Positions 35,904 through 46,081 of a stretch of DNA of 64,000 bases are shown here, piece by piece (the stretch's first letter is position 1; the number at the start of each line of letters is the position of its first letter). This DNA is from CBDCUW01 sp963734865 (lineage in GTDB: Bacteria; Planctomycetota; Planctomycetia; Pirellulales; Pirellulaceae), in assembly GCA_963734865.1 (NCBI GenBank), contig CAVTIV010000019.1:930001-994000 (forward strand). The letters run 5' to 3'. The notes under the pieces are model-generated. The model was not told the DNA's origin. It saw only the letters and a list, made by a program, of their open reading frames with translations, and ran no database searches. A program made the translations under genes and the position numbers.

Positions 35904-37205
35904 TCAAAGCCGACCAAGGATTTCGATCAACTGGTGAGTGGTTGCTTCAACCGTATAGTTTTGCCGCAAGAATTCCGTGGCGGTGCTTGGATCACGTTCG
36001 TCCGGCCGGTTCCAATACCGTCGAATCGCCTCGGCCGCTCGCCGAAGATCGTTTCCGCAAACAATGCCGGAATCGCTCTGGCTAATAAAACCATCGAAGT
36101 CATCGAGAGAAACGATCGGCTTCTCGGCCGCGACCGCTTGCAGAAGGACGGTAGGGAATCCCTCGTAGTCCGCGTTGCCGGTTGACAGGAATATCCTCGC
36201 CGCGCCGAAAACGGCCGCCATCTCGTTGGCTGGAACGTAATCAACCAGTCGCACATTTTCGGGATGGTTCGCTTGAATCTCACGCCGCACTTGATCATCG
36301 GATTCATTGACCACCATCTGAAATGGTATTTCGGGACAGAGTCGTGCGATCTCGACTGACAGCTGTGGGCGTTTGTGAAATTTGTCGTATCTTCCGATCC
36401 ACAGAACGTAATCACCGGGCTTCCTCGCTGCCGCTCTCCATGGCTCAGGGTCAATCGCATTGCGTAGCAAAATTCCATCGCGGTCGAAATGTTGCCGTAA
36501 CAGACGTTGTTGCGTTACGGTTTGACAAATGACATGACTCGCGTTTTCAACCGCAAAACGACAGTGGTCTGCGAGCTCTCCATAGGCACTTCGGAAGTCC
36601 GGCTGACTCACGTAACGTGGATCGAGGTCCGCGTTGGACTGGATCAACAACAACGAGGGCTTTTTCTGTTCGATCGCGGTGGCCATCACAGCGGCGCTTT
36701 CGCGGCTCGCTCCCAGGGCAATCCAAACGTCGGGCGTATACGACCGCAATCGCGGATCGGGCTTCATCGGCGGTGGATCCTTTTGCCGCCAGGGCCATGT
36801 CACTGCCAAATAGGGGATCTGCCAAAGCAATTTTGGCGAGATTCGGTGCAGACGAAGACGATCACCCCACTCGACACAGGAAGCAAACTCACGGCGCACG
36901 TATTCTCGCGGTTCAGGATGAGGCGTGACCCGCACGCCATCGATCACCACCTCCGAGGCGACCGACGGTGAGCGGACGATGATCTGTGGGCTGCCAACGC
37001 CTTGCGCGGCCAAAGTCTTTGCCAGCCGCCACGCCGCGGTCTCCAAACCACCAACGTTTCTACCCACCTCCGGAATAATCGCCGGTAGGGCTTGCCAAGC
37101 GACGATCGCGACGGCAAGCCTCGGTGCAGGCAAACGCGGAGTATTCAAATCAACCAATTTGGACGGTACCTTTCGTGTGGCAGGAGGACCAACGCAGGAT
37201 AACAT
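35904..37205 (-). CDS. glycosyltransferase family 4 (GT-B fold) protein
   Basis: 433 residues. N-terminal Rossmann domain begins with LAVAIVAWQALPAIIPEVGR and the GGLETAAWRLAKTLA motif that follows strand 1 in GT4 enzymes. The C-terminal domain has DYVLWIGRYDKFHKRPQLSV (strand 1 and loop), VRLVDYVPANEMAAVFGAA, and the nucleotide-sugar E-x7-E region ADYEGFPTVLLQAVAAEKPI, where the second acid is Gln/Glu-shifted. Retaining transfer from a nucleotide-sugar in envelope or exopolysaccharide synthesis is likely. No other polysaccharide genes are adjacent, so its acceptor is unknown. Intact start ATG at 37205. Confidence 0.85.
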   Translation of the reverse strand: MLSCVGPPATRKVPSKLVDLNTPRLPAPRLAVAIVAWQALPAIIPEVGRNVGGLETAAWRLAKTLAAQGVGSPQIIVRSPSVASEVVIDGVRVTPHPEPREYVRREFASCVEWGDRLRLHRISPKLLWQIPYLAVTWPWRQKDPPPMKPDPRLRSYTPDVWIALGASRESAAVMATAIEQKKPSLLLIQSNADLDPRYVSQPDFRSAYGELADHCRFAVENASHVICQTVTQQRLLRQHFDRDGILLRNAIDPEPWRAAARKPGDYVLWIGRYDKFHKRPQLSVEIARLCPEIPFQMVVNESDDQVRREIQANHPENVRLVDYVPANEMAAVFGAARIFLSTGNADYEGFPTVLLQAVAAEKPIVSLDDFDGFISQSDSGIVCGNDLRRAAEAIRRYWNRPDERDPSTATEFLRQNYTVEATTHQLIEILGRL

Positions 37206-37337
37206 CTCACTGCGCTGGCGCGTGCCTGCCCAGGCAGAGCCTCACGCAAGCCGTTCACCAACGTTGCGGGCCGTCATCGGTTAAGCTTTGGCCAGCCGTT
37301 GACGACCATTCCATTCATCCGTCGGTTTTCGCTGCTC

Positions 37338-38787
37338 ATGAGTGTCGTTTTTATCGTTGGCTCGGAGGACCAACTCCGTAGCGGAATCCCCTGGTGCCGA
37401 ACGATTGCGGAAACTTCCGGGGCAGCGATCCATGGCGCTGTGATCGGTACCGATCGAAAGGTCCTGCTGGAGCACACGAGACGAAAATTGGCCGGCGGCG
37501 CTCGATCAGCCGATCAAACAACTGTCGGTCCAAGCGGTCGAGGCCGACGTCGAATCGATGCTGGCACACCTCCGCTCGATCCGCTGCAGCACGCTGGTGA
37601 TGGTCTATGGCTCGGATGAAAATGAGTTTCAGCGGACGTTGTTCGAACGTTGTTCGGCACCGGCATTCTGGCTGCAAGCGAGCGGACCTCCGCCGCAGGC
37701 GGCGACAAGAATGTTCACCGCCATGTTCGGATCGAGCCGAGTCACAGCCGCGGCGTCGGAAAAACTGTTTGGCTTCGCGCCCGCAGCCGTCCTTCCGGAT
37801 CCGTTCCAGCAGCCCGACGATCCTGTCGGCGAAGTGGTTGACCGGGTGTTGGCAGAGATCAACGCCACGGCGCAACGGGTTGGCGACCTGGTGTTGGTTG
37901 GCGTTGACGAACCGGCTCGCGACAATCCCATTTACACCGTTGGTCTGAAACTGCTGGAGAATACCTGCCCCACGTCGCTGGCTTTGGTTCACGACGGCGA
38001 GTCGCTGAAGGAATCTCTGGGATCAAAGATTCAAGACTGGTTCGCATCGGTGGCACCACCGATGGACCGAGACGAGCGTCTGGAGTTGGCCAGAGAACTC
38101 GAGCAGGGATCGAAGCCAAACCTGGAGTTTCTCGGGTTGATATCGGCCGCGGCCATGCTCGCCGCCTTCGGCCTTGTACAGAACTCCGCGGCCGTGATCA
38201 TCGGGGCGATGTTGATCGCGCCGCTGATGACACCGATCGTCGGAGCCGGGCTGGCACTGACCCACGGGAATCGGCCGCTGTTTCGTTCGGCGCTGGGCAC
38301 GATCGCATTGGGCTTCGTTAGTGCTCTGACCGCTAGCGTGCTGTTCGGTTTGCTGGTCCGCTTGGTGCTGGCTGAGGATCAGACGACGCCGGAGATGCTG
38401 GCCCGCTGTGGCCCCTCGGCGTTGGACTTTTGCGTCGGAATGGTGGGCGGGATCGCGGCGTCCTATGCCAGAACCCGACGACACTTATCATCGGCGCTGG
38501 CCGGGGCCGCAATCGCCGCGGCCCTGGTGCCACCGATTTCAACCGCCGGGCTGCACATCGCATTTGGCCGCTGGTCGGGACTTGGGGCTGGCAAGTCGCC
38601 GGTCGGCGGACCATTGCTGTTGGTTTCGGTCAATGTGTTGACGATCATGATCGGATCATCGTTCATCCTCTGGGCACGCGGCATGCGGCCCGATCGAAAG
38701 TTGGCGGCGAAATCTCGTTGGGCGCCACGGATGATCGCGTTGTTGTTGCTGCTGACACTGCTGGTGCTGGTTTCGGTTCTGCACTAG
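37338..38787 (+). CDS. DUF389 (TIGR00341-type) membrane protein, frameshifted
   Basis: Integral membrane protein of the DUF389 family. The start at 37338 (MSVVFIVGSEDQLRSGIPWC) opens a universal-stress-protein-like N-terminal domain; the first frame breaks after EHTRRKLA and continues one frame over as ALDQPIKQLSVQAVEADVES. Removing one G at 37494-37495 joins them. The C-terminal half holds the DUF389 core NLEFLGLISAAAMLAAFGLV, then AAVIIGAMLIAPLMTPIVGA, and at least six hydrophobic helices in all, ending LLLLLTLLVLVSVLH. About 482 residues repaired. Transport or sensing role unknown; the fusion to a nucleotide-binding-like N-terminal domain suggests gated activity. Confidence 0.75.
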
Positions 38788-38824
38788 CACAAGGGACCAG
38801 CTTGCGATTGCCGCTGCTTTGGTG

Positions 38825-40174
38825 CTAACGACGCGAGTATTTCAGCTTGTACTTTTCGTACAGCGTTTTGTGCCGGCTGCCCAAGTCAACGACGCGACCT
38901 TCGATGAATGCTGCAGTGACATTGGTTTCGGTTTCCAGGATGTCACCATCGGCGATGATCAGCGTCGCGTCCTTGCCCACCGTGATCGATCCGATGCGAT
39001 CGGCCACACCCAGGATTTCGGCCGCCGACAGCGTGATCGCCCGAATCGCCTCGTCATGAGGCAATCCGTAGGCGACGGCGTTGGCGGCGTGATAAGGCAA
39101 ATTTCGGGCGTTGGCGGCACCACCGGGCGAGCCGGCGCCCTCGCCAGCGATCGCGAAATGCACACCCGCATTGCGCAATCGAAGTGGCAATGTGTACGAC
39201 GCGTCATAGGCATCGTCACGCCGCTTGGGCAACCGGTAGGTGGAACCGATGATCACCGGAATCTGATACTCTTTCAGCAGATCGGCGCAGGCCTCGGCGT
39301 CGTAACCACCTTGGATGATGACTCGCAGTTTTTGGCTTTGGGCATACGTGATCGCCGATTCGATCGTTGCTTGCCGGTCCGCCTCGGCGATCAGCGGACG
39401 TTCGCCAGCGATGACCGGGAGCAGGCTTTCCAGACGCACGTCAGTGGGTGTCGTATCGGGTCGCAAGTGCCGGGCCTCGCCGTAGCGTCGTGCCTCGTCC
39501 AACAGGCTGTCGAGTTCCTGCATCTTTTGTTCACGCTTTTCGGCGAGTTTCTTTTCGTCGTTGTCGGTTGGCTCCATCGCACTCCAGTCAACGTACAACC
39601 CGGCGGGAGCCAGTAGCACCATGTCGGCTGCTGTCCAACCGTCCAATTGCAATACCGCCGATTGCCCGCGAAGCCAACGGCCCCGTGGGGCCGTCATCGC
39701 CACCAACACGCCTCCGGCCCGGGCGACAGGAATCAGCTCGCTATCGGGATTGACGGCGATCCATGACCGCACGTTCGGATTTTGATCGCCCCGTTCCGTT
39801 CGATCATCGGTCTCCTCGACCGCACTGATTTCGCGCAGTCCGATGTCCGAGAGTGACTCAATCAGGCCGGGGTAGACATGCTTGCCGCTGGCTTCGATCT
39901 CGATCGCCTGATCAGCAACGGCGACCTGTTTGCCGACGGCAGTGATCTTGCCACCAGCGAATACCAGCGACCCGCTCTCGATCGCCGGTCCGTCGATCAC
40001 GTGAATCGTGGCGTTCTTGATCACGATCGGACGCGTTTGCGGGGCACCGGGAATCTGGTCATGGGCCAATACACTCGGCAATCGAGCTAGCGACACGACA
40101 GCCAGGGCGATCGCCCATTTCAACGCCAGGCAATTCATACAAGTCGCCGGCATCCGTTGTTGCATCTTCTTCAT
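38825..40174 (-). CDS. amidohydrolase family protein lacking the HxH metal motif
   Basis: 449 residues from MKKMQQRMPATCMNCLALKW at 40174; a signal peptide follows (ALKWAIALAVVSLARLPSVL ... AHD). The amidohydrolase barrel is recognisable by the imidazolonepropionase-like composite domain (IVIKNATIHVIDGPAIESGS, ITVGKDATLIIADGDIL) and by NAVAYGLPHDEAIRAITLSA. At the position of the HxH metal motif it reads YPGLIESLSDIGL, and no equivalent of the late metal Asp is seen, so it is probably catalytically inactive. It overlaps the stop of the double amidohydrolase by 4 bases (ATGA) and may form a complex with it. Confidence 0.85.
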   Translation of the reverse strand: MKKMQQRMPATCMNCLALKWAIALAVVSLARLPSVLAHDQIPGAPQTRPIVIKNATIHVIDGPAIESGSLVFAGGKITAVGKQVAVADQAIEIEASGKHVYPGLIESLSDIGLREISAVEETDDRTERGDQNPNVRSWIAVNPDSELIPVARAGGVLVAMTAPRGRWLRGQSAVLQLDGWTAADMVLLAPAGLYVDWSAMEPTDNDEKKLAEKREQKMQELDSLLDEARRYGEARHLRPDTTPTDVRLESLLPVIAGERPLIAEADRQATIESAITYAQSQKLRVIIQGGYDAEACADLLKEYQIPVIIGSTYRLPKRRDDAYDASYTLPLRLRNAGVHFAIAGEGAGSPGGAANARNLPYHAANAVAYGLPHDEAIRAITLSAAEILGVADRIGSITVGKDATLIIADGDILETETNVTAAFIEGRVVDLGSRHKTLYEKYKLKYSRR

Positions 40175-43100
40175 TGGTTTCGCATCTGCCCCGTGTGATC
40201 GTATTGGACGCTGCCGTGCGCCGAACAATAGATATCGTGCCGTTGCCAACGGTCTTCCTCGGCAACGTCTTCCTTGCCGGCTGTTGATGAGTCGCCGCTG
40301 CTGAGTGCCTTACGAATCAATTGCGCCCGCAGGCCGGCATCACGTGTCCGCATCGCTTTGTCCGTTTGCAAATCAAAATAGCGTCGGCCATCGATCCAGG
40401 TTTGTTCGCAGCGGCTTAGCGTTGACAGCGGGCGACCACTCCAGACAACCAGATCGGCATGCTTCCCCGCAGTGAGCGAGCCGACATATTGATCGATTCT
40501 CAGTTGTTTTGCCGGATTGAGCGTGACGAACTTCAACGCTTCTTGCTCCGGTACGCCGCCGTACTTCGTTGCCTTGGCCGCTTCGGTATTGAGATGACGG
40601 GCGAGTTCGCGATCGTCGCTGTTGAATGACACGACGACGCCACGATCATGCATCAGTGCCCCGTTGTACGGAATCGCGTCGAAGACCTCGAATTTGTAGG
40701 CCCACCAATCCGAAAAAGACGATCCCATCGCGCCGTGTTGTACCATCCGGTCGGCTACCTTGTAGCCTTCCAAGATGTGTTGCAGCGTTCCGATCTGAAT
40801 GCCGAACTCTTCCAACACATCCAGCGTCGCAACGATTTCGTCTTGTCGATAACTGTGGCAGTGAATCCAACGCTGGCCGCGCTGGATTTCGGCCATCGCC
40901 TCAAGCTGCAAATCTTTGCGCGGTGGCAGACCGTCGTGTTCGCCGGCCCGCCAACGTCGCCAATCGGCATCGTACTGACGAGCCGCCAGCAACTGATCAC
41001 GCAGAATCTGTTCGACCCCCATCCGCGTGTTGGGGTAACGCGATTGATTGCGTTTGACGTTTTCGCCCAACGCGAATTTGATACCCGCCGGGGCCTCCGT
41101 CATTCGCAGCCCGTCCATCGAATCGCCCCAACGCAATTTGATTACCTGGTTTTGCCCTCCGATCGGATTGGCCGAACCGTGCAAGATGTTCGACGTCGTC
41201 AGGCCACCGGCAAGTTGGCGATAGATCGTGATGTCGCTGTTATCGATAAAGTCGCCAATGCGAACATCGGCAGTGACCGCTTGCCCCGATTCGTTGACGC
41301 CACCATCGGTTCCCATGTGCGAGTGACAATCGATCAGGCCGGGCGTGATGTGTTTGCCGCGTAGCATCCATGACCTGGCAACCGGCGGGCACGGAAAGTT
41401 CGGTGCCGACCGAAATGATCCGACCCTCGTTGACCAGCAAATCGCCATTCTCGATCTTCCCCGCCTCGTCACAGGTCCAAATGGTCGCGCCGCGAAACAG
41501 CACGTGTTCCCCGTTGCGAATCGGTTCGGACAGACCATAAGCCCCCAATGGGAACAAGACGGGCGTTGACTGTGACTGTGTTGGCTCAGACTCTGCAAGA
41601 TTCTCGCCCGAGGGTCGGTCGACATCGGCCGGGTCATCGTTGGACTCGTCATCGGCAGGCTTCTCATCCGCAGCCTTCTCGGCCGCGACTTTGTCACCGC
41701 TATCCTCACTCTTGCGAACGTCCTCGATCCATCCGAGTTGAACTTTTTGGGACTCACCGGTTGGCAAGTCAATCGATCCGAATACGGTGAGGCGATGATC
41801 CTGGTCGACAATCGTCACCAGGCTCAACCGCGAGAGACCTTGGGGTAGCGACGAATCGACTTGGTCCAGTCGCACCGAGGCGGTCATTCGATCCCGCTGT
41901 CGAACGATATCGCTCAGCTTGGCCGTCGATTCCTTGTCACTGTTCGTCGATTCGCTTGTCACTGTTGGGCGAGTCGTCAGCGGATTTCTTCCCGCCGGAA
42001 AAGGCAACCGGATCGCTCAGCGCACCGGTCAGTTTGTCGCCGCTTCGTTTGAGTTCGAGTCGAAGGGTGACGTTGGTCTTTCCGGAACGAAACCGCATCG
42101 ACCAATGACCGGTCAATTCATCGACTCCGATGTCTTTTGCCGGTGTGACGATAAACCGATCTCCGGCAACCCAGGTCTCCAGCACTTTCGTTTCTTCGGC
42201 GAACAGATCACCGTCCGTGATCACCAGGTTGGCCAGCATTCCCACCTGCACGCGACCGACAACGTCATCGATCCGAAGCAGCCGGGCGGGCTCGGTCGTC
42301 AGTGCCGCCAGCGCCGCTGCGGGTGAAAGTCCACGATCAATCGCGGTGCGGACTTGTCGCAGGAATTTGGCCTCGTCCTTCAGGCCATCGGTGGTCAAAC
42401 AAATCGGTATTCCGGCTGCGACAAGCCGTCCCGGGTTCTCGGGCGCGAGATCCCAGTGCATCAACTCTTGTAGCGTCGTTTCACGTGCCGAGCGAGCCGT
42501 TTTGACCTCGGGAGTTGCGGGAAAGTCGACAGGTACCAGTATGGGGCGATTCGATTGGGCAATTTCATCCAATTGGCGATACTCGCGGCCAGACCCCCGA
42601 AGGATCACCTGCAGCGAAAATTCTTTCGCGATTTTATCGGCACGAATCGACATCCGCTCGTTCGGGGCATCGATCACAAACGTGTCGTGATCAATCGACT
42701 CGGCCAAAGCATCGAGAGCAAGATTGGTTTCCGGACGAGGAAGATTGGTACGAGCGCTGTAGGTTTTCCAAACATCGCGGTACCAGTTCGCGTCATACAT
42801 CGCTTGACGAAGCAGTGCGACCGCGCCCATCGGCGAATTCGGATAGCCTGATCCCGATCCACGCGGGACCGTCAATTGCAAGTGCTGCCAGGCGTGCTCT
42901 TTGAGTAGCACACGGCCGGCCTTGGTCTCGCCCAACAGAACGACGCTACTTGATCCCTTGACGATCCCGCCTTGGGGTGCGACCAAGCGAACGGTAATCC
43001 CTTGGGATCGCAGCTTCGATGCATTTGCGACCGCCTTGGGGGCAATCGCCCGTGCAGACCTTTGGGGCGTGATGTTGCGATTCCAGTGACCCGCTTCGGA

Positions 43101-43436
43101 CTGGGCCTGGGGCACCTCGGCTTCACCCCAAGCGTCGATCAATCCGGGGTAGATCGTTCGCCCGCTGCAATCGATCGTCATCCAGCCGGCTGGAACTTGG
43201 ACGTCGCTTCCGACGGCAGTGATCGAAGTACCTTGGATCAGAACGGTCGCACCCTCGCTGAGCGTTCCCGGCGCGATGACGACGCGGGCATTGGTCAACG
43301 CGTAGTCCCGCGGTCGATTCTCGCGCAATCCGACGATCGGTTCCGCAGCAACCTGACTCTGCGCCAACACATCCGAGGAACAATGGATTGCCAATAGCCC
43401 CATCGCGACCAGAAACCGCATGCCTCTCATCCCCAA
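40171..43436 (-). CDS. tandem amidohydrolase protein (two modules), two frameshifts
   Basis: One ~1087-residue exported protein broken by two extra bases, at ~41954 and ~41362. Module 1 (43436-~41960; signal peptide MRFLVAMGLLAIHCSSDVLA) has YPGLIDAWGEAEVP where HxH should be, so it looks degenerate. A linker with the duplicated heptapeptide NSDKEST and an Asp/Glu-rich stretch follows (SEDSGDKVAAEKAADEKPAD). Module 2 has the full metal set: GLIDCHSHMGTDG (HxH), WIHCHSYRQDEIVATLDVL, and GVVVSFNSDD. Restored joins are NSDKESTNSDKEST and VMDARGKHITPGL. Likely hydrolyses amide bonds in the periplasm; the neighbouring inactive paralogue is coupled by ATGA. Confidence 0.8.
41924..41966 (-). repeat. 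direct repeat in the linker of the tandem amidohydrolase
   Basis: Two adjacent copies, 41945-41966 and 41924-41944 (minus-strand order), each encoding NSDKEST. They are identical except for one additional base in the first copy (41954), which causes the frame break. The duplication and the indel coincide. Confidence 0.85.
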
Positions 43437-43634
43437 TGCCGTATCCCCCGATCAGCGTCTCGAAACCGGGTACTCCGGAATCGGTCTTTCGTAAAGGGAC
43501 TAGCATAATCGCTACAACCTGACTCTGCTGTCACCCGAACTCAAAGGGACAGAGCTAAATCGGATGGTTACATGCCTTCGCCGAGCGAGAACAGGCTGGA
43601 TTCCGATACCAACCCCAGGCTGCAACCGGCTCCG

Positions 43635-44369
43635 CTATCCGGCAATCTGCCGCCAATAGGTCAGCGCGATCGCCGTCATGGTGATCGCTGCGACAATCTG
43701 CCCAAGCGAGATCTGAAAGGGACGCCGCGGGCAGGATCGGTCGATCAAATCATGCCGGGCGCGGATGAACCAGGTCCAAGACGCGATCATCATCCATAGC
43801 AACGATCCGATCGAGAACCAGCCACCAATAAGCATCCTGCTGACGGGTGGAAACCAGAACCAACGCAGCGAAAAAATCGCCAAGACGCACAGAAACCCCT
43901 GCCCCCAAGCCGCCGCCGCGGTAATCTCGTCGGCACGAGCAAGCCACAGCATGCGGAACGCGACCAACGTTCCCAGCGGCGCGATCATCGCTGCGATCAC
44001 CATCGCGATTCGGCTTTCATCGGCTTCGCTAAACAATACGATTCCCCAGCCGATGGTCAGCGCGATCGCGAAACCGACTGGAAGCATCAGCAGCGCCCGA
44101 GCGATCCAGACCGGTCGCACGAGGGCCAGCATGATGAAAGCCGCACATGTGTACAACGCAAACCCGTATGGCCACAGGCAAAGCAGCGCGACAATATTCG
44201 TATCGAAAGGTGTGCTGATCGCAATCGTGACGGGACGATGCTGTGAATGATCGCAGCCCACCGAATGCGGCAAAAAGAAACCGACCAACACGGCCAGCGA
44301 GGCCAGCATGTTGCACAGCGCGGTGGGCGAACAGGCGGCCGATGGGATGCTTGGTCGAGCCTCGGGCAT
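43635..44369 (-). CDS. hypothetical polytopic membrane protein
   Basis: 244 residues, family not recognised. Six or so hydrophobic helices can be seen: LCNMLASLAVLVGFFLPHSV near residue 19, NIVALLCLWPYGFALYTCAA, ALLMLPVGFAIALTIGWGIV, RIAMVIAAMIAPLGTLVAFR, GQGFLCVLAIFSLRWFWF, and the last one ahead of a C-terminal segment. The region between helices 1 and 2 is His-containing (GCDHSQHRPV). No signal peptide, no transporter signature. It lies 11 bases downstream of the receiver-PP2C gene on the same strand, so an operon with that regulator is likely. Confidence 0.65.
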   Translation of the reverse strand: MPEARPSIPSAACSPTALCNMLASLAVLVGFFLPHSVGCDHSQHRPVTIAISTPFDTNIVALLCLWPYGFALYTCAAFIMLALVRPVWIARALLMLPVGFAIALTIGWGIVLFSEADESRIAMVIAAMIAPLGTLVAFRMLWLARADEITAAAAWGQGFLCVLAIFSLRWFWFPPVSRMLIGGWFSIGSLLWMMIASWTWFIRARHDLIDRSCPRRPFQISLGQIVAAITMTAIALTYWRQIAG

Positions 44370-44380
44370 CGCGACGAGCC

Positions 44381-45787
44381 TTATTTTGGCTCGATCAGTT
44401 CGAGCGCTATAATGCTGACATCATCCTTTGGACCGTTGATGCGGCACCAATCGTCAACGGCTTCTTTGAGGTGGCCGACAGCCTCGTCGATCGTCATGCC
44501 GCGAGTCTCTGAGATCAGTTTGAGCATTCGTGGATCACCGAATTCTTCCAGATTCTCGTTCATCGCTTCGGGAACGCCGTCGGAAAAGACGAACAGTCGG
44601 TCGCCTACATTGAGCGAGACCGTTTCCTCATCGGCTTCCAAATCCTCCATCCAGCCGATCGCGAATCCCTCCGCCGGCAGCACTTCGGGATCGCCCTTTT
44701 CCGCAGGCAGCCGAACAGGCGGAACGTGACCAGACGAGACGTAGCGCAAATGACCGGTGAGCGTGTCAAGGATCCCGTAAAACATGGTGAAGTACAAATT
44801 GCCCTGATCTTCCATCGGGAATCGGCTATTGAGTTCGCTGGCAACGACGGTCGGAGGTGAGATCATCAGCTGGCCATTCTCACCATGGCGGGCCAGGATA
44901 CTGGAGTTGGTTACCTGGGCAGTGAGCGATCGAGCAACGGTCACACTCAGCAACGAAGAGGAAACCCCATGACCACTGACGTCGACGATGTACAAGGCCA
45001 TATGACGATCATCCAACGGAAAGAAGTTCAGGAAATCGCCGGCCAATTCGTCACACGGAATGTAACGCCAAGCGACTTGAACGTTTTGGATCTCAATGTC
45101 GCCCGCCGGCAGCAGGGAATGTTGAATTCGCGCCGCGGCGTCCAAATCACGACACATTCGCTGATTGTTGGCTTCCAGTTGGGCATTCAGATCTTGCAGC
45201 ACATCATTTTGCCTGGCCAACTTATCCTTACTGCTGGACAGTTCCTGATTGACGCGGATCAGTTCGGTATTCTTTTCGACCGCATTTTCAAACGTGCTGA
45301 TCAGCAGGTTCAGGACTTGCTGGCGACCCGATTTGACCGTGTATCGTTTGCCCCGCAAAGTCACTTCTAACACTTGCGAATCGTCGTCCAAATCGGTCTC
45401 GGCGATCGGCGTTTGCAGCAGCGATTGGATGCGTGAAAGCAGGTACTCCGTTTCGTACGGTTTGGTGACGTAGTTGTCGGCCCCCGCCTGCAGACCTTCG
45501 ATGATGTCTTGCGGATCCGCCAGCGTGCTGAGCAGCATCAGCGGGATTCGCCGCAGTTTCGCGTCTTGCTTCACATTGCGGCAAAGTTCGTAGCCGTTCA
45601 TGTTCGGCATTTCGATGTCGCTGATGATCAGGTCGGGGGGATCTGTACGGATCAATTCCAGCGCGAGCCTGCCGTCCGCCCCATGGCGAACATCATATCC
45701 CGCCTTTGTCAATCGCTTGTGAAGCATTTTCGCCTGGATACGGCTATCTTCGGCGATCACGATTCGAGTCACAGCTTTTGATTCCAC
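44381..45787 (-). CDS. response regulator with PP2C (SpoIIE-type) serine phosphatase output
   Basis: 468 residues, RsbU-like architecture. Receiver domain ~5-120 (phospho-acceptor Asp in DLIISDIEMPNMNGYE, Lys in NYVTKPYE), a helical linker/coiled coil ~150-215 (ENAVEKNTELIRVNQELSSS), and a PP2C phosphatase domain ~215-468, with metal-binding Asp residues in PCDELAGDF, YIVDVSGHGVSSS and RLFVFSDGVPEAM. It would dephosphorylate an anti-sigma-antagonist (STAS) in a partner-switching pathway; no STAS or anti-sigma gene is in this window, so the partner is elsewhere. Followed by the membrane protein gene on the same strand (11 bases). Confidence 0.92.
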   Translation of the reverse strand: MESKAVTRIVIAEDSRIQAKMLHKRLTKAGYDVRHGADGRLALELIRTDPPDLIISDIEMPNMNGYELCRNVKQDAKLRRIPLMLLSTLADPQDIIEGLQAGADNYVTKPYETEYLLSRIQSLLQTPIAETDLDDDSQVLEVTLRGKRYTVKSGRQQVLNLLISTFENAVEKNTELIRVNQELSSSKDKLARQNDVLQDLNAQLEANNQRMCRDLDAAARIQHSLLPAGDIEIQNVQVAWRYIPCDELAGDFLNFFPLDDRHMALYIVDVSGHGVSSSLLSVTVARSLTAQVTNSSILARHGENGQLMISPPTVVASELNSRFPMEDQGNLYFTMFYGILDTLTGHLRYVSSGHVPPVRLPAEKGDPEVLPAEGFAIGWMEDLEADEETVSLNVGDRLFVFSDGVPEAMNENLEEFGDPRMLKLISETRGMTIDEAVGHLKEAVDDWCRINGPKDDVSIIALELIEPK

Positions 45788-46081
45788 AGTACGCTTCTTC
45801 TTCCTGGCGCAGGGTCCACCACATGCAACACCGTGATCTCCCTTGGGAAGATCCCGCCGTCAGTGGCAACAGTTAAACAGTCTGCCCTCTATCATAGCCG
45901 CCAAGCGATTTCTTGAGTGGCGATGACGGACAGTTTATTGTTTCGCTGTTGAAAGGCACGGCCTCTACGATTCCTCACCTGATGCCGCGGTCGAGGGCCG
46001 GTACAATGTCACGGGTCCGCCGACGATTGCGGTTGACAATGATTGGAAACAAAGGCTTCCGGAACCATGTGGAAAGCACCG

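Noticed and set aside
38819..39616. 265-codon plus-strand frame
   Set aside because: It is antisense to the amidohydrolase gene, whose protein family match is clear.
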